64,000 nucleotides of DNA from an uncultured Clostridia bacterium (GCA_904419075.1 CAJFQM010000002.1:1-64000), one strand, 5' to 3'. Shown: positions 51,133 through 59,988, counted from the stretch's first letter. Notes: generated by a model from the sequence alone, not told the origin. Numbers and translations are program-made.

Positions 51133-51162
51133 AGGGACCTCATTTATGGGGCCCCTGTTTTT
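51133..51162 (+). terminator. Terminator before the Abi gene
   Basis: AGGGACCTCAT / ATGGGGCCCCT with two G-U pairs, then GTTTTT. Confidence 0.7.
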
Positions 51163-51187
51163 CTGAAAAAAGGTATCGGGAGGCGCC

Positions 51188-52156
51188 GTGCGAAAGTCGA
51201 TGGGCGATAAGGTTTATCTCACCTATGAACAGCAGATAGAGAAACTTAAAAGGGACGGTCTGATCGTCGACGACGAGCGGGAGGCGATCGCCCGCCTCAA
51301 ATGGGAAGGATATTATAATTTCGCCGTCGGATATAATCGGCTGTTCAAGGACGAAAAGAAGCGTTATATCCGCGGAACCCGCTTTCGGCATATCGAGGCT
51401 TTGTATAATTTCGATAAACATCTTCGCGGAATCGTATACGAATATACGCAGGGCGTGGAATGCAACATAAAAGCGCTGATCGCCGACACGTTCAGTAAGC
51501 GTTACGGCGTCAACGAGCGTTCCTATCTTTCCGAGGAAAATTTCACATCGAGGGAGGAGGAACGGGGCAACGTCCGCTGGCTCATATCGACGTGTAAAGA
51601 AATTTTGAAAGACAGTCTGGACGAGGATTCCAAGAGCTACCGCGACTATATCGCGCATAATGCGGAGCGCTACGGTCACGTACCGCTTTGGGCGCTCATA
51701 CGGGCGCTGAGCTTCGGAAATACTTCCAAATTTCTCAAACTGATGAAAGCGGAGGACCGAGCGGAAATCGCGTCGGAATACGGTCTCGCGGGCAATATTT
51801 TATGCAATATGACGGAAATGCTGGTGGGGTATCGGAATATCGCCGCTCACGGCGAGCGCGTATTTTGCGCGCACCTTCCCGCCGTGCGATTGAGCGATAA
51901 CCTTCCTGTTTGGAATTCGCTGCAAGTGCCGCGCTTTCCCGACGGCCGCCGAAAATACGGCAAATGCGATTTTCTCGCGCTGGTCGTGATTTTCAAATAT
52001 ATGCTTCCCAAGGAAGAATTTTCCGTATTTCTCCGCCGCACCGCCGCGGAAACGGAAGAACTGAAAAAAGTCCTGCCGCCGTTCGCCATGCGCCGCGTGT
52101 ATGAGGAGACGGGATTGAGCGGAGCCTGGCGGAAGCTGGACGCGATGAAAAAGTAA
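51188..52156 (+). CDS. Abi-family (AbiD/AbiF-like) HEPN protein
   Basis: A 322-residue Abi_2-type protein: LTYEQQIEKLKRDGLIVDD, RLKWEGYYNFAVGYNRLF, IEALYNFDKHLRGIVYEYTQ and LIRALSFGNTSKFLKLM are family segments. VGYRNIAAHGERVF supplies the R-x4-H motif of HEPN ribonucleases, so it may act as an RNase. Plasmid and phage homologues abort phage infection. GTG 51188 (4 nt after GGGAGG) is used; ATG 51200 is an alternative. It sits alone behind a terminator, with no recognised antitoxin. Confidence 0.82.
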   Translation: MRKSMGDKVYLTYEQQIEKLKRDGLIVDDEREAIARLKWEGYYNFAVGYNRLFKDEKKRYIRGTRFRHIEALYNFDKHLRGIVYEYTQGVECNIKALIADTFSKRYGVNERSYLSEENFTSREEERGNVRWLISTCKEILKDSLDEDSKSYRDYIAHNAERYGHVPLWALIRALSFGNTSKFLKLMKAEDRAEIASEYGLAGNILCNMTEMLVGYRNIAAHGERVFCAHLPAVRLSDNLPVWNSLQVPRFPDGRRKYGKCDFLALVVIFKYMLPKEEFSVFLRRTAAETEELKKVLPPFAMRRVYEETGLSGAWRKLDAMKK

Positions 52157-52172
52157 AGGAGGCTGAAAAGCT

Positions 52173-53087
52173 ATGAAATATATTCGATTGGGAAAAGAGG
52201 GGAGAGAGGTTTCCCGCATTGTCCTCGGCTGCATGCGGATTGCGGACAAACCGTTATCCCGCGTGGAGGAACTTTTGAAAACGGCGCTGGATTCGGGCGT
52301 GGATATGTTCGATCATGCGGACATTTACGGCGGCGGAGAGAGCGAGACCCGTTTCAAAGAAGCGGCGAAAAAGTTGGGGATTTCCCGCGAAAAGATCGTT
52401 TTGCAGTCCAAGTGCGGGATTCGCAAGGGCATGTACGACTTTTCCAAAGAGCATATTCTTTCCTCCGTCGAAGGCAGTCTCAAACGGTTGGGCACGGACT
52501 ATCTCGACGTCCTTCTCCTGCACCGCCCCGATGCGCTGGCAGATCCCGAGGAAGTGGACGGCGCATTCGACGAATTATATCGTTCGGGAAAGGTAAAGGC
52601 CTTCGGCGTAAGCAACTTTTCCGCACGGCAGACGGAGCTCTTCAATCGTGGCAGGTATCCGATCGTCGCCAATCAGCTGCAATTCTCGCTCATGCATTCG
52701 GGAATGGTGGACGAGGGACTCAACGTCAATATGGCAAAGGCGGAATCGGTGGAGCGCGGCGGCGAGATTCTCGACTACTGCCGCCTGAAAAATATCACGG
52801 TACAGGCGTGGTCGCCGCTCAATTACGGCATGTTTGAAGGGATTTTTGTCGGGAACGATAAATTCCCCGAACTCAACAAAGAGCTTTCCCGCTTGGCCGA
52901 AAAATACGGCTGTGCGCCGTCCGCCATCGCATTCGCGTGGATTTTGCGCCATCCCGCGGGCATGCAGGTCATCGCGGGTACTACCGATCCCGCGCGTCTT
53001 AAACAACTGTGCGCCTCGGCGGACATTTCCCTTACGAGAGAGGAATGGTATTCCCTTTATCTTTCCACGGGCAAAACGCTTCCCTGA
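52173..53087 (+). CDS. Aldo/keto reductase (YdhF-like)
   Basis: A 304-residue NADPH-dependent oxidoreductase with the (beta/alpha)8 AKR fold. Seen are DHADIYGGGESETRFKEA with the catalytic Asp/Tyr, KIVLQSKCGIR with the Lys, and YLDVLLLHRPDAL with the His, then AFGVSNFSARQ and the cofactor end VIAGTTDPARLKQL. The substrate is not predictable. It starts 16 nt after the Abi gene with AAAGGAGG before the ATG, and ends at a strong hairpin. Confidence 0.93.
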   Translation: MKYIRLGKEGREVSRIVLGCMRIADKPLSRVEELLKTALDSGVDMFDHADIYGGGESETRFKEAAKKLGISREKIVLQSKCGIRKGMYDFSKEHILSSVEGSLKRLGTDYLDVLLLHRPDALADPEEVDGAFDELYRSGKVKAFGVSNFSARQTELFNRGRYPIVANQLQFSLMHSGMVDEGLNVNMAKAESVERGGEILDYCRLKNITVQAWSPLNYGMFEGIFVGNDKFPELNKELSRLAEKYGCAPSAIAFAWILRHPAGMQVIAGTTDPARLKQLCASADISLTREEWYSLYLSTGKTLP

Positions 53088-53117
53088 AACAAAAAATAAA
53101 TTATCGGATGAAAAGTG

Positions 53118-53160
53118 CCAAAAAACAGCCGCGGAGGAATGCTCCGCGGCTGTTTTTTGG
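53118..53160. terminator. Terminator after aldo/keto reductase
   Basis: CCAAAAAACAGCCGCGGAG / CTCCGCGGCTGTTTTTTGG, perfect 19-bp arms, GAATG loop. Confidence 0.92.
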
Positions 53161-53371
53161 GCGCTTTGACGGTTTATATATGGTTTTCTATCGGATAGGG
53201 GCGCCTGCCGTTACCTGCCGTTTTATTTTCTCTTTATGGCATTATGGCATTGCTTTTGACTTTGTTTTTCTGCTTTTGCCGTTCCCTGCCCGTTTTCCCT
53301 TCGCGGTCGTTAACTGCCCGTTCTGTTTTCCCGCCTCTCCGCCTTTTTATCCGATAATATTACGCTTGCCG
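53161..53371. other. 211-nt pyrimidine-rich spacer downstream of pepT
   Basis: The plus strand is C/T-rich with recurring TGCCGTT or TGCCCGTT words (at least five). No convincing gene, promoter or terminator is seen. The open plus-strand frame running through it continues antisense to pepT and is not credible. Confidence 0.5.
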
Positions 53372-54598
53372 TTACGGTTTTTCCTTCATTCCCGTTCCGT
53401 AAATTTCTGCGAGATTTATAATAACTTTTACCATTTTTTCCATGGCGGGAACGGGGATAAATTCCAAAACGGAATGAGCGTTGAGCCCTCCCGTCGAAAG
53501 GTTGGGGCAGGGGAGCCCCATAAAGGAGAGGGTGCAGCCGTCCGTTCCGCCTCTCACGGGCGCTTCTATCGGAGATATTCCCTCTTTTCGGAACGCGGTC
53601 CGCGCATTTTCGATGAGGTGAAAATGGGGCTGAATTTTTTCGATACAGTTGAAATACTGGTCGCGGATTTTCGCCTCGGCGCTTCCCGCGCCGTATTTAT
53701 GGTTGAGATTTTCTCCTATGGAGAGGATATGCGCCTTTTTTGCCTGAAATTTTTTCATGTCGTGGTCGCGGATGATCAGTTTGATTTCTCCCGATTCCAC
53801 TTCGGCGCGCACGCTTTCGACGTGATAAAACCCTTCCCGTCCCTCCGTGGTCGCGGGCGTTTCGTCCGACGGAAGCGCCGCGAGCGCTTCACCCGCGAGC
53901 AGGGCGCAGTTGACCATTTTTCCCTTGGCGGCTCCCGGATGAATATTTTTTCCCTTTAAGGTTATGACGGCTTCCGCGGCGTTGAACGTCTCGTATCCGA
54001 GCTCGCCCAACTCTTCTCCGTCCACGGTATAGGCGAAATCGCAGCCGAAGCCTTTCACGTCGAAGAGGGAAGCGCCTTCTCCGATTTCTTCGTCGGGGGT
54101 AAAGGCGATTCCGATTTTTCCGTGTCTGAGGGAGGGATTCGCCAGAATTTGTTCGACGGCCTCCATGATTTCCGCCACGCCCGCTTTGTCGTCGGCGCCG
54201 AGCAGGGTCGTCCCGTCCGTAACGATGAGTTCCTGTCCGATGTAATTTTTCAAAACGGGAAATTCGTTTTCGGAAATGACCTTTCCGTTGGCGAGGGCGA
54301 TGTCGCCGCCCTGATAGAGCACGGACGTAGGTTTGACGTTTTTGCCCGAACATACGGGTTCGGTGTCCATGTGGGCGATAAAGCCGAGAGAAGGAAGCCC
54401 TTCGGCATTTGCGGGGATTTCCGCATATACGTAGCAATGTTTATCGCAGCACACGGACGCGGCCCCCAGGGCTTTGAGCTCCGCTTCTAACTTTCGCGCG
54501 AGGTCGAATTGTTTCGCGGTGCTGGGGTGAGTCCCCGTCTCGGGATCGGATTGCGTGTCGATTTGCACATAGGAGATAAATCTTTCTTTTACGGACAT
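53372..54598 (-). CDS. pepT: Peptidase T
   Basis: A 408-residue zinc tripeptidase of family M20B, releasing the N-terminal residue of tripeptides. Seen are GFIAHMDTEPVCSGKN (metal His and catalytic Asp), LLGADDKAGVAEIMEAVEQI (bridging Asp), AFTPDEEIGEGASLF (catalytic Glu pair), and RGGTDGCTLSFMGLPCPNL with STGGLNAHSVLEF (metal His). Start ATG has GGAGGC upstream on the minus strand. Confidence 0.95.
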   Translation of the reverse strand: MSVKERFISYVQIDTQSDPETGTHPSTAKQFDLARKLEAELKALGAASVCCDKHCYVYAEIPANAEGLPSLGFIAHMDTEPVCSGKNVKPTSVLYQGGDIALANGKVISENEFPVLKNYIGQELIVTDGTTLLGADDKAGVAEIMEAVEQILANPSLRHGKIGIAFTPDEEIGEGASLFDVKGFGCDFAYTVDGEELGELGYETFNAAEAVITLKGKNIHPGAAKGKMVNCALLAGEALAALPSDETPATTEGREGFYHVESVRAEVESGEIKLIIRDHDMKKFQAKKAHILSIGENLNHKYGAGSAEAKIRDQYFNCIEKIQPHFHLIENARTAFRKEGISPIEAPVRGGTDGCTLSFMGLPCPNLSTGGLNAHSVLEFIPVPAMEKMVKVIINLAEIYGTGMKEKP

Positions 54599-54778
54599 GG
54601 ATAAGCCTCCTCAATATTTTAGATTTCAAGATAATTGTAACATGATTTTATAATATATTAATATATAGTATAGCGCTTTTTTCGCGTTTTTGCAAGTTTT
54701 GCGTGCCGTTTTCGGAAAATGCGGGTATAAAGAGTTTTTGCGACGCTCACAATAGAGATATGGGGGGGAGACGGGACG

Positions 54779-55177
54779 ATGACGAAGAATAAAACTTTTT
54801 GGACGAAAATTCTGGCGGCAGTGATTCTCGCCGCCGCGTTTTTTTCGGTTTCCTGCAATGCGGAAAAAAAGCTGTATAGCGAGATAGAGCTGACGCTCAG
54901 CAGTACGGAGGTAGAACTTTCTGAAGGGGAAAACATTCTTTTGAAGGTGACGGTAACGCCGGTTTCTGCGGAGAAAAAACCCGTGGAATGGCGGGTTTCC
55001 GATCCATCCGTCGCGGCGGTGGAGGGAGGACTGATCACGGGACTCAAATCGGGGGAGACCATCGTCACGGCCTACACGGGCGAAAAGACCGCCTGCTGCA
55101 AAGTGAAGGTAAAGGGAGCCGATTCTTCCGAGGACGGCTCGGAAAAGAACGGGGAGAAGGGGGAAAGCTCCCGATAA
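54779..55177 (+). CDS. Ig-like (BIG2) lipoprotein
   Basis: A 132-residue protein with a lipoprotein signal: basic start, ILAAVILAAAFFSVSCN, with the lipobox Cys at about residue 26. One BIG2-type domain follows (LTLSSTEVELSEGENILLKV, VEWRVSDPSVAAVEGGLITG, IVTAYTGEKTACCKVKVKG), then a Ser/Glu/Lys-rich tail. It would be attached to the outer face of the membrane by Lgt. Function unknown; single-domain Ig lipoproteins of this kind are common in Clostridia. Confidence 0.8.
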   Translation: MTKNKTFWTKILAAVILAAAFFSVSCNAEKKLYSEIELTLSSTEVELSEGENILLKVTVTPVSAEKKPVEWRVSDPSVAAVEGGLITGLKSGETIVTAYTGEKTACCKVKVKGADSSEDGSEKNGEKGESSR

Positions 55178-55210
55178 AAGAAAGCCGGGGGAAGCCCCCG
55201 GCTTTCTTGT
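55178..55210 (+). terminator. Terminator
   Basis: AAGAAAGCCGGGGG / CCCCCGGCTTTCTT around AAG; perfect arms. Confidence 0.9.
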
Positions 55211-55325
55211 GCAAAGTATACAATCCCGCGGGATAAGTTTGGTTAATTTGTCTATTGTAATTTTTGGAGAAATATAGTAAAATAAAAGCATAAAAATTAT
55301 TATCCGTAATGGAGGAAAAAAACAC

Positions 55326-56723
55326 ATGTCAGGACTTTTGCTGAAAGGCATCAACAAGGTATACCCTTCGGGCGTGCAGGCCGTGTTCAATTTCTGTCTC
55401 GATATCCGCGACAAGGAATTCATCGTTTTGGTCGGCCCTTCCGGCTGCGGTAAATCCACCACGCTCCGTATGATAGCGGGGCTCGAAGAAATCTCTTCGG
55501 GTGAATTGTATATCGACGGAAAGCTCGTCAACGACGTCGTACCCAAGGACAGAGACATCGCAATGGTTTTCCAGAACTATGCTCTGTATCCCCATATGTC
55601 CGTTTACGATAATATGGCGTTCGGTCTGAAACTCCGCAAGGTACCCAAGGAAATCATCGACCAGAAGGTAAAGGCCGCGGCGGAAATCCTCGGCATTACC
55701 GATTATCTTTCGAGAAAACCCAAGGCTCTTTCCGGCGGTCAGCGCCAGCGTGTCGCTTTGGGACGTACCATCGTCCGCGAGCCGAAGGTATTCCTGCTCG
55801 ACGAACCTTTGTCCAACCTCGACGCGAAACTCCGCGCTTCGATGAGAACGGAAATTTCCAAGCTCCACGCGAGACTTGCCACGACCTTCATTTACGTCAC
55901 GCACGATCAGATCGAGGCCATGACGATGGGTACGAGAATCGTAGTCATGAAGGACGGCTTCATGCAGCAGGTAGATACTCCGCAGAACCTTTACGATTAT
56001 CCCATCAACCTGTTCGTTGCGGGCTTCATCGGAACCCCTCAGATGAACTTCTTCAAGAACGCGCATCTCGTGTCCGAGGGCGATAAGGTCTATGTCAGCT
56101 TTGTCGGCGGAAATAAAATTCTTCTTCCCAAGACGGTCGTCGCGAGAATCAAGAATCTGAACGAGTACCTCAATACGGATAAAGACGTAACGCTCGGCGT
56201 CCGTCCCGAAGATATTCATCAGGATCAGATGTTCCTGTCGGCTTCTCCCGATACGATTGTCAAAGCCCGTATCGAAGTTATCGAAAAGCTCGGTGCCGAA
56301 ACGCAGATTTACTGCGAACTCGACCACGAATCCAAAGAGAGCTCGGTCATCGACAATTCCACGCAGATGATTGCGAAGATTTCCAGCCGTGCGGTCGTTT
56401 CGTTGAAAGACGTCATCGATTTGGCGTTCGACGCGCACCATATCCACCTGTTTGACGGATATACGGAGGCCACGATGCTCGAAAGAGACGAAGGCTACGA
56501 AGTAATTCCCGAAAACGCGGAAGGTTCCGCATTCGTGCCTCCCACACCTCAGGAAATGCGTTCCCAGATCGACGCTGCCCGCATCGTGACGAAAGAGATG
56601 AAGGCGCAGATGAAGAAGGACGCAAGAATGGCGAAGAGAGCCGGAAAGAAGGAAGAGAAGAAGGAAGCCGAGGCTGCGGAAGAAAAGAAAGAAGACGAAA
56701 ACAGCGATATCCAAAACAACTAA
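55326..56723 (+). CDS. Sugar ABC transporter ATP-binding protein (MsmX/UgpC type) with a long charged tail
   Basis: A 465-residue ATPase. Residues 1-370 match the CUT1-type subunit: VLVGPSGCGKSTTLRMIAG (Walker A), MVFQNYALYPHMSV (Q-loop), ALSGGQRQRVALGRTIVREP (signature), VFLLDEPLSNLDAKLRASMR (Walker B), the H-loop THDQIEAMTM and the TOBE-like GVRPEDIHQ. Such ATPases are shared by several sugar importers, and no permease or binding protein lies nearby. Beyond the family end are some 90 extra residues, Ala/Lys/Glu-rich at the end (KRAGKKEEKKEAEAAEEKKE). Confidence 0.9.
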   Translation: MSGLLLKGINKVYPSGVQAVFNFCLDIRDKEFIVLVGPSGCGKSTTLRMIAGLEEISSGELYIDGKLVNDVVPKDRDIAMVFQNYALYPHMSVYDNMAFGLKLRKVPKEIIDQKVKAAAEILGITDYLSRKPKALSGGQRQRVALGRTIVREPKVFLLDEPLSNLDAKLRASMRTEISKLHARLATTFIYVTHDQIEAMTMGTRIVVMKDGFMQQVDTPQNLYDYPINLFVAGFIGTPQMNFFKNAHLVSEGDKVYVSFVGGNKILLPKTVVARIKNLNEYLNTDKDVTLGVRPEDIHQDQMFLSASPDTIVKARIEVIEKLGAETQIYCELDHESKESSVIDNSTQMIAKISSRAVVSLKDVIDLAFDAHHIHLFDGYTEATMLERDEGYEVIPENAEGSAFVPPTPQEMRSQIDAARIVTKEMKAQMKKDARMAKRAGKKEEKKEAEAAEEKKEDENSDIQNN

Positions 56724-56749
56724 GTTCATTTCCTCCTAATTTAGATATA

Positions 56750-56787
56750 AAAGTGCGTTCCCCGATAAAACGGGGGACGTACTTTTT
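56750..56787 (+). terminator. Terminator
   Basis: AAAGTGCGTTCCCCG / CGGGGGACGTACTTT with G-U pairs, loop ATAAAA, then TTA. Confidence 0.8.
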
Positions 56788-56798
56788 ATATGTGATAA

Positions 56799-56833
56799 TG
56801 TTTAATTGATAATATTTATTGTTTAATCGATAA
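56799..56833 (+). promoter_or_regulatory. Direct repeats upstream of the Fe-ADH promoter
   Basis: TGTTTAATTGATAA (56799-56812) and TGTTTAATCGATAA (56820-56833), 21 nt apart, just upstream of the -35 box. Candidate activator sites; the regulator is unknown. Confidence 0.5.
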
Positions 56834-56849
56834 AAATTTCACGGTAATC

Positions 56850-56878
56850 TTGACGAAGTCGGGAATTTGCGGTATAAT
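56850..56878 (+). promoter_or_regulatory. Promoter of the Fe-ADH gene
   Basis: TTGACG, 17 nt, TATAAT (56873-56878). The leader holds a small hairpin, AGGGG-ACAA-CCCCT, at 56891-56904. Confidence 0.7.
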
Positions 56879-56948
56879 ATAAAACGGTATAGGGGACAAC
56901 CCCTCAAACCGGAAGAATAAAAAATCTATGATTGGAGGATATGGACGA

Positions 56949-58166
56949 ATGGCAAGATTTACTTTACCCAGGGACTTATATCACGGCAAGGGTTCGCTGG
57001 AAGCGTTAAAGACGTTTGAAGGCAAGAAAGCGATGGTGTGCGTCGGCGGCGGCTCGATGAAGAAGTTCGGCTTCTTGGACAGAGCGGTTTCCTATTTGAA
57101 GGAAGCGGGCATGGAAGTGAAGCTGTTTGAAGGTATCGAACCGGATCCCTCGGTCGAAACGGTCATGAAGGGCGCGCAGGCGATGCTGGAATTCGAGCCC
57201 GATTGGATTGTTGCGATCGGCGGCGGTTCTCCCATCGATGCGGCGAAAGCGATGTGGATTAAATATGAATATCCCGACATTACCTTTGAAGAGATGTGTA
57301 AAGTGTTCGGAATTCCCCACCTGAGGAAGAAGGCTCGTTTCTGTGCGATTTCTTCCACGTCGGGAACGGCGACGGAAGTCACGGCTTTCTCGATTATCAC
57401 GGACTATGCGAAGGGAATCAAATATCCCATCGCGGACTTTGAAATTACGCCCGACGTAGCGATCGTAGATCCCGAACTTGCGGAGACGATGCCCAAGAAG
57501 TTGGTGGCGCATACGGGTATGGACGCGATTACGCACGCGATTGAAGCGTATGTTTCCACGGCGAATTGCGATTATACCGATCCTTTGGCGCTGCATGCGA
57601 TCGAAATGATTAAGAGAGACCTCGTCGGTTCGTATAACGGGGATATGGAAAAGAGAGACAGCATGCATAATGCGCAGTGTCTTGCGGGTATGGCGTTCTC
57701 GAACGCTCTTTTGGGAATCGTACATTCCATGGCGCATAAGACGGGTGCGGCGTTTGCGGACTACGGCGCGCATATCATTCACGGCGCTGCCAATGCGATG
57801 TACCTTCCCAAGGTTATCAAGTTCAACTCGAAAGATCCCACGGCGAAGAAACGCTATGGCCAGATCGCGGATTTCATTCATCTCGGCGGCAAGAACGACG
57901 ACGAGAAGGTAGACCTGCTCATCGCGATGCTGAGAAAGATGAACGACGATTTGAACATTCCTCATTGTATCAAGAATTACGGTGCGGACAGCTATCCTTG
58001 CGAACAGGGCTTTGTTCCCGAAAAAGTATTCCTCGAAAGATTGCCCGAAATCGCGGTCAATGCGATCGGCGATGCCTGCACGGGTTCCAACCCTCGTCAG
58101 CCTTCGCCCGCGGAAATGGAAAAGCTGCTGAAATGCTGCTACTATGACACCGAAGTCGATTTCTGA
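56949..58166 (+). CDS. Iron-containing alcohol dehydrogenase
   Basis: A 405-residue group III (Fe) alcohol dehydrogenase. The NAD-binding GGGS-type segments VCVGGGSMKKFGFLDRAV and AIGGGSPIDAAKAMW are present, STSGTATEVTAFSII follows, and the metal ligands appear as Asp and His in GMDAITHAIEAYVS, His in GIVHSMAHKTGAA and His in HIIHGAANAMYLP. It probably interconverts an aldehyde or ketone and an alcohol during fermentation. ATG 56949 has GGAGG 10 nt upstream and is preferred over ATG 56928. Confidence 0.93.
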   Translation: MARFTLPRDLYHGKGSLEALKTFEGKKAMVCVGGGSMKKFGFLDRAVSYLKEAGMEVKLFEGIEPDPSVETVMKGAQAMLEFEPDWIVAIGGGSPIDAAKAMWIKYEYPDITFEEMCKVFGIPHLRKKARFCAISSTSGTATEVTAFSIITDYAKGIKYPIADFEITPDVAIVDPELAETMPKKLVAHTGMDAITHAIEAYVSTANCDYTDPLALHAIEMIKRDLVGSYNGDMEKRDSMHNAQCLAGMAFSNALLGIVHSMAHKTGAAFADYGAHIIHGAANAMYLPKVIKFNSKDPTAKKRYGQIADFIHLGGKNDDEKVDLLIAMLRKMNDDLNIPHCIKNYGADSYPCEQGFVPEKVFLERLPEIAVNAIGDACTGSNPRQPSPAEMEKLLKCCYYDTEVDF

Positions 58167-58179
58167 TAAAAACAGTTCA

Positions 58180-58214
58180 AAAAAAGAGCCGTTGCTTTTG
58201 CAACGGCTCTTTTC
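58180..58214. terminator. Terminator
   Basis: AAAAGAGCCGTTGC / GCAACGGCTCTTTT around TTTT; perfect arms. Confidence 0.9.
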
Positions 58215-58433
58215 TTCCGAAAATTTTTAAGGCATACGGAACATTTCCTCTGAACGTTAAAATTGCCTTGATAAAATGAAAGTGGTATCTGCGTTATCGG
58301 CAAAACGTGTTTTTCAGCGTGAAAGCAGTAGTCGGCGTATATATGGCTTGACCGAAATAAATTTGAAATGTAATCGGCAGGGCAGAGTTTACCGTAGTTC
58401 CGAAGAAATGGTTGTAAGATATTGTTTGAAACG
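58215..58433. other. 219-nt spacer between convergent genes
   Basis: No credible gene or regulatory element is seen. A minus-strand frame through it overlaps the terminator and the Fe-ADH end and is not supported. Confidence 0.5.
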
Positions 58434-59852
58434 TCAGGCCGTTTTCTTTTTATATACGACGACAATAAAGATTGCGGCATAGACGAGCGCTACGGTTTCG
58501 GCGACCAAAGCTCCCCACCAAAGCCCGTCGATGCCGAAGAATTTTCCGAAGAGCCAGCAGGCAGGCATGAGAACGACGAGCAATCGGAGCAACGCCACCA
58601 TCATGGAATGAACCCCGCTTCCGAGCGCCTGGAATGCGCAAGCGAGAACGATATTGAATAAAGCGAAGAGGAAGCTGGGTGCGGTGAGTCGTATGATGCG
58701 GACGCCGACGGACATTTCGCTGAATCCCGCCGCCGTCGTTTCGGAAGAGGCGTTGAAACAGCCGAGCAATACTTCGGGGATACATTCAAACAAAATGGTT
58801 CCGAAGACCGCGACGGCCGCCGCGATGCCGAGGGCGGAAAGAATGGCTTTTTTGACACGTTCTCTGTTTCTGCGGCCGTAATTGAAGGCGATAATGGGAA
58901 GCACGGCATTGGTGAGGCCGTAGCCGAGCATGAGGATAAAATATTGTAATTTGTAATAGATGCCGTAAATGCCGACGAGTAAATCCTTTGTCTCTCCGGT
59001 CCAAAGGAACCCGAAGACGAGCTGCATGACGAGCGTCGTGAGGGATTGGAGACATTGAAGGACGATGGCGGGCAGGCCGACCTTGAAAATCGCTTTGAGA
59101 ATATCGCCGCGCGGTTTCATTTCCTTGAAACTCGTGCGGATTTCCCTGTTGAATTTAAGATTCAGCCAAAGTCCTATGCCCATGGATACGCATTGTCCGA
59201 GGACTGTTGCGACGGCGGCGCCGGCGACGCCCATATCGAAAACGAAAATGAAAACGGGGTCGAGTACGATATTCGTGAGTGCGCCGCTCAGCTGCATCGC
59301 CATAGCCAGTCCGGTTTTACCCGTAGCGCAGAGACAGCGTTCTTCTATGAGGAGGAAGAATTGACCGAAGGAAACGACGAGGCAGATTCCGAGGTATACT
59401 TTTCCCATTTCGCGGATTTGTTCGTTCTGGGTGCAGGAATTGAAGTAAAGTCCCGTGGTTAATACGAGAATTCCGAACACGAGGAAGACGACATAGCCGC
59501 AGAGCATGAGAAAATAGCCGTTTCCCGCGGCGGCGGAGGCCTTTTCGGGATCCCCTTTGCCGAGCGCGCGGGAAAGGACGGCGTTGACGCCGATTCCCAC
59601 GCCGACGCCGAGGGCGACGAGCAGCATCTGAATGGGGTAAGCGTAACCGAGGGCCTGTAACGCGGCGTCGCGTTCGGGGAGCATGCCGATAAAGACGCTG
59701 TCGACGATGTTGTAGAGTGCTTGTACCATCATGGAGAGCATCATAGGCAAAGCCATGGTAAGGACCAATCGAAAGACGGGGAGATCCGCCATTTTGTTTT
59801 TTTCTTCCGTGCCGACGCGGGCAGCGGCAGGTAACGGTTGCATATCGTTCAC
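58434..59852 (-). CDS. MATE-family efflux transporter (second copy)
   Basis: A 472-residue, twelve-helix MATE protein, distinct from the first copy at 21470. VLTMALPMMLSMMVQALYNI and its echo IFKVGLPAIVLQCLQSLTTL show the two-fold repeat, and GALTNIVLDPVFIFVFDMGV is typical. The start at 59852 follows GAGGTGAACGAT. An ATG seven codons in the same frame is not needed. Its promoter and an intrinsic terminator both lie in the leader (see 59894-59988). Confidence 0.92.
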   Translation of the reverse strand: MNDMQPLPAAARVGTEEKNKMADLPVFRLVLTMALPMMLSMMVQALYNIVDSVFIGMLPERDAALQALGYAYPIQMLLVALGVGVGIGVNAVLSRALGKGDPEKASAAAGNGYFLMLCGYVVFLVFGILVLTTGLYFNSCTQNEQIREMGKVYLGICLVVSFGQFFLLIEERCLCATGKTGLAMAMQLSGALTNIVLDPVFIFVFDMGVAGAAVATVLGQCVSMGIGLWLNLKFNREIRTSFKEMKPRGDILKAIFKVGLPAIVLQCLQSLTTLVMQLVFGFLWTGETKDLLVGIYGIYYKLQYFILMLGYGLTNAVLPIIAFNYGRRNRERVKKAILSALGIAAAVAVFGTILFECIPEVLLGCFNASSETTAAGFSEMSVGVRIIRLTAPSFLFALFNIVLACAFQALGSGVHSMMVALLRLLVVLMPACWLFGKFFGIDGLWWGALVAETVALVYAAIFIVVVYKKKTA

Positions 59853-59893
59853 CTCGTAAAAATATTTTGCGATGTTAAGACAAGGGGAGCCGC

Positions 59894-59988
59894 AAAAAAA
59901 CCGCGTATTCCGGGAAAAGTCGGATTTACGCGGATTTGAACTGCTCGGTTTCGTCGTTAATTATATCGGCTTTTTTTGAGAAAGTCAA
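59894..59988 (-). promoter_or_regulatory. Promoter and leader terminator of the second MATE gene
   Basis: On the minus strand TTGACT (59983-59988), 17 nt, TATAAT (59960-59965). About 20 nt after the expected start point, CCGCGTAAATCCG and CGGAATACGCGG (59901-59933) form a hairpin followed by TTTTTTT. The MATE start codon is 41 nt further on. The gene is thus behind an intrinsic terminator in its own leader, as in attenuation or riboswitch control. No known riboswitch consensus was recognised. Confidence 0.6.

Noticed and set aside
53009-53959. Long plus-strand frame across the pepT 3' half
   Set aside because: Antisense to a clear pepT gene, with a Phe/Arg-rich composition typical of shadow frames.
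55329-56729. 466-codon open frame antisense to the ABC ATPase gene
   Set aside because: It mirrors the sense gene end to end; codon bias of the sense strand removes antisense stops. The translation has no family signature, and no ribosome binding site or promoter fits.
58142-58480. Minus-strand 112-codon frame between Fe-ADH and the MATE gene
   Set aside because: It overlaps a terminator and both flanking gene ends and has no family resemblance.
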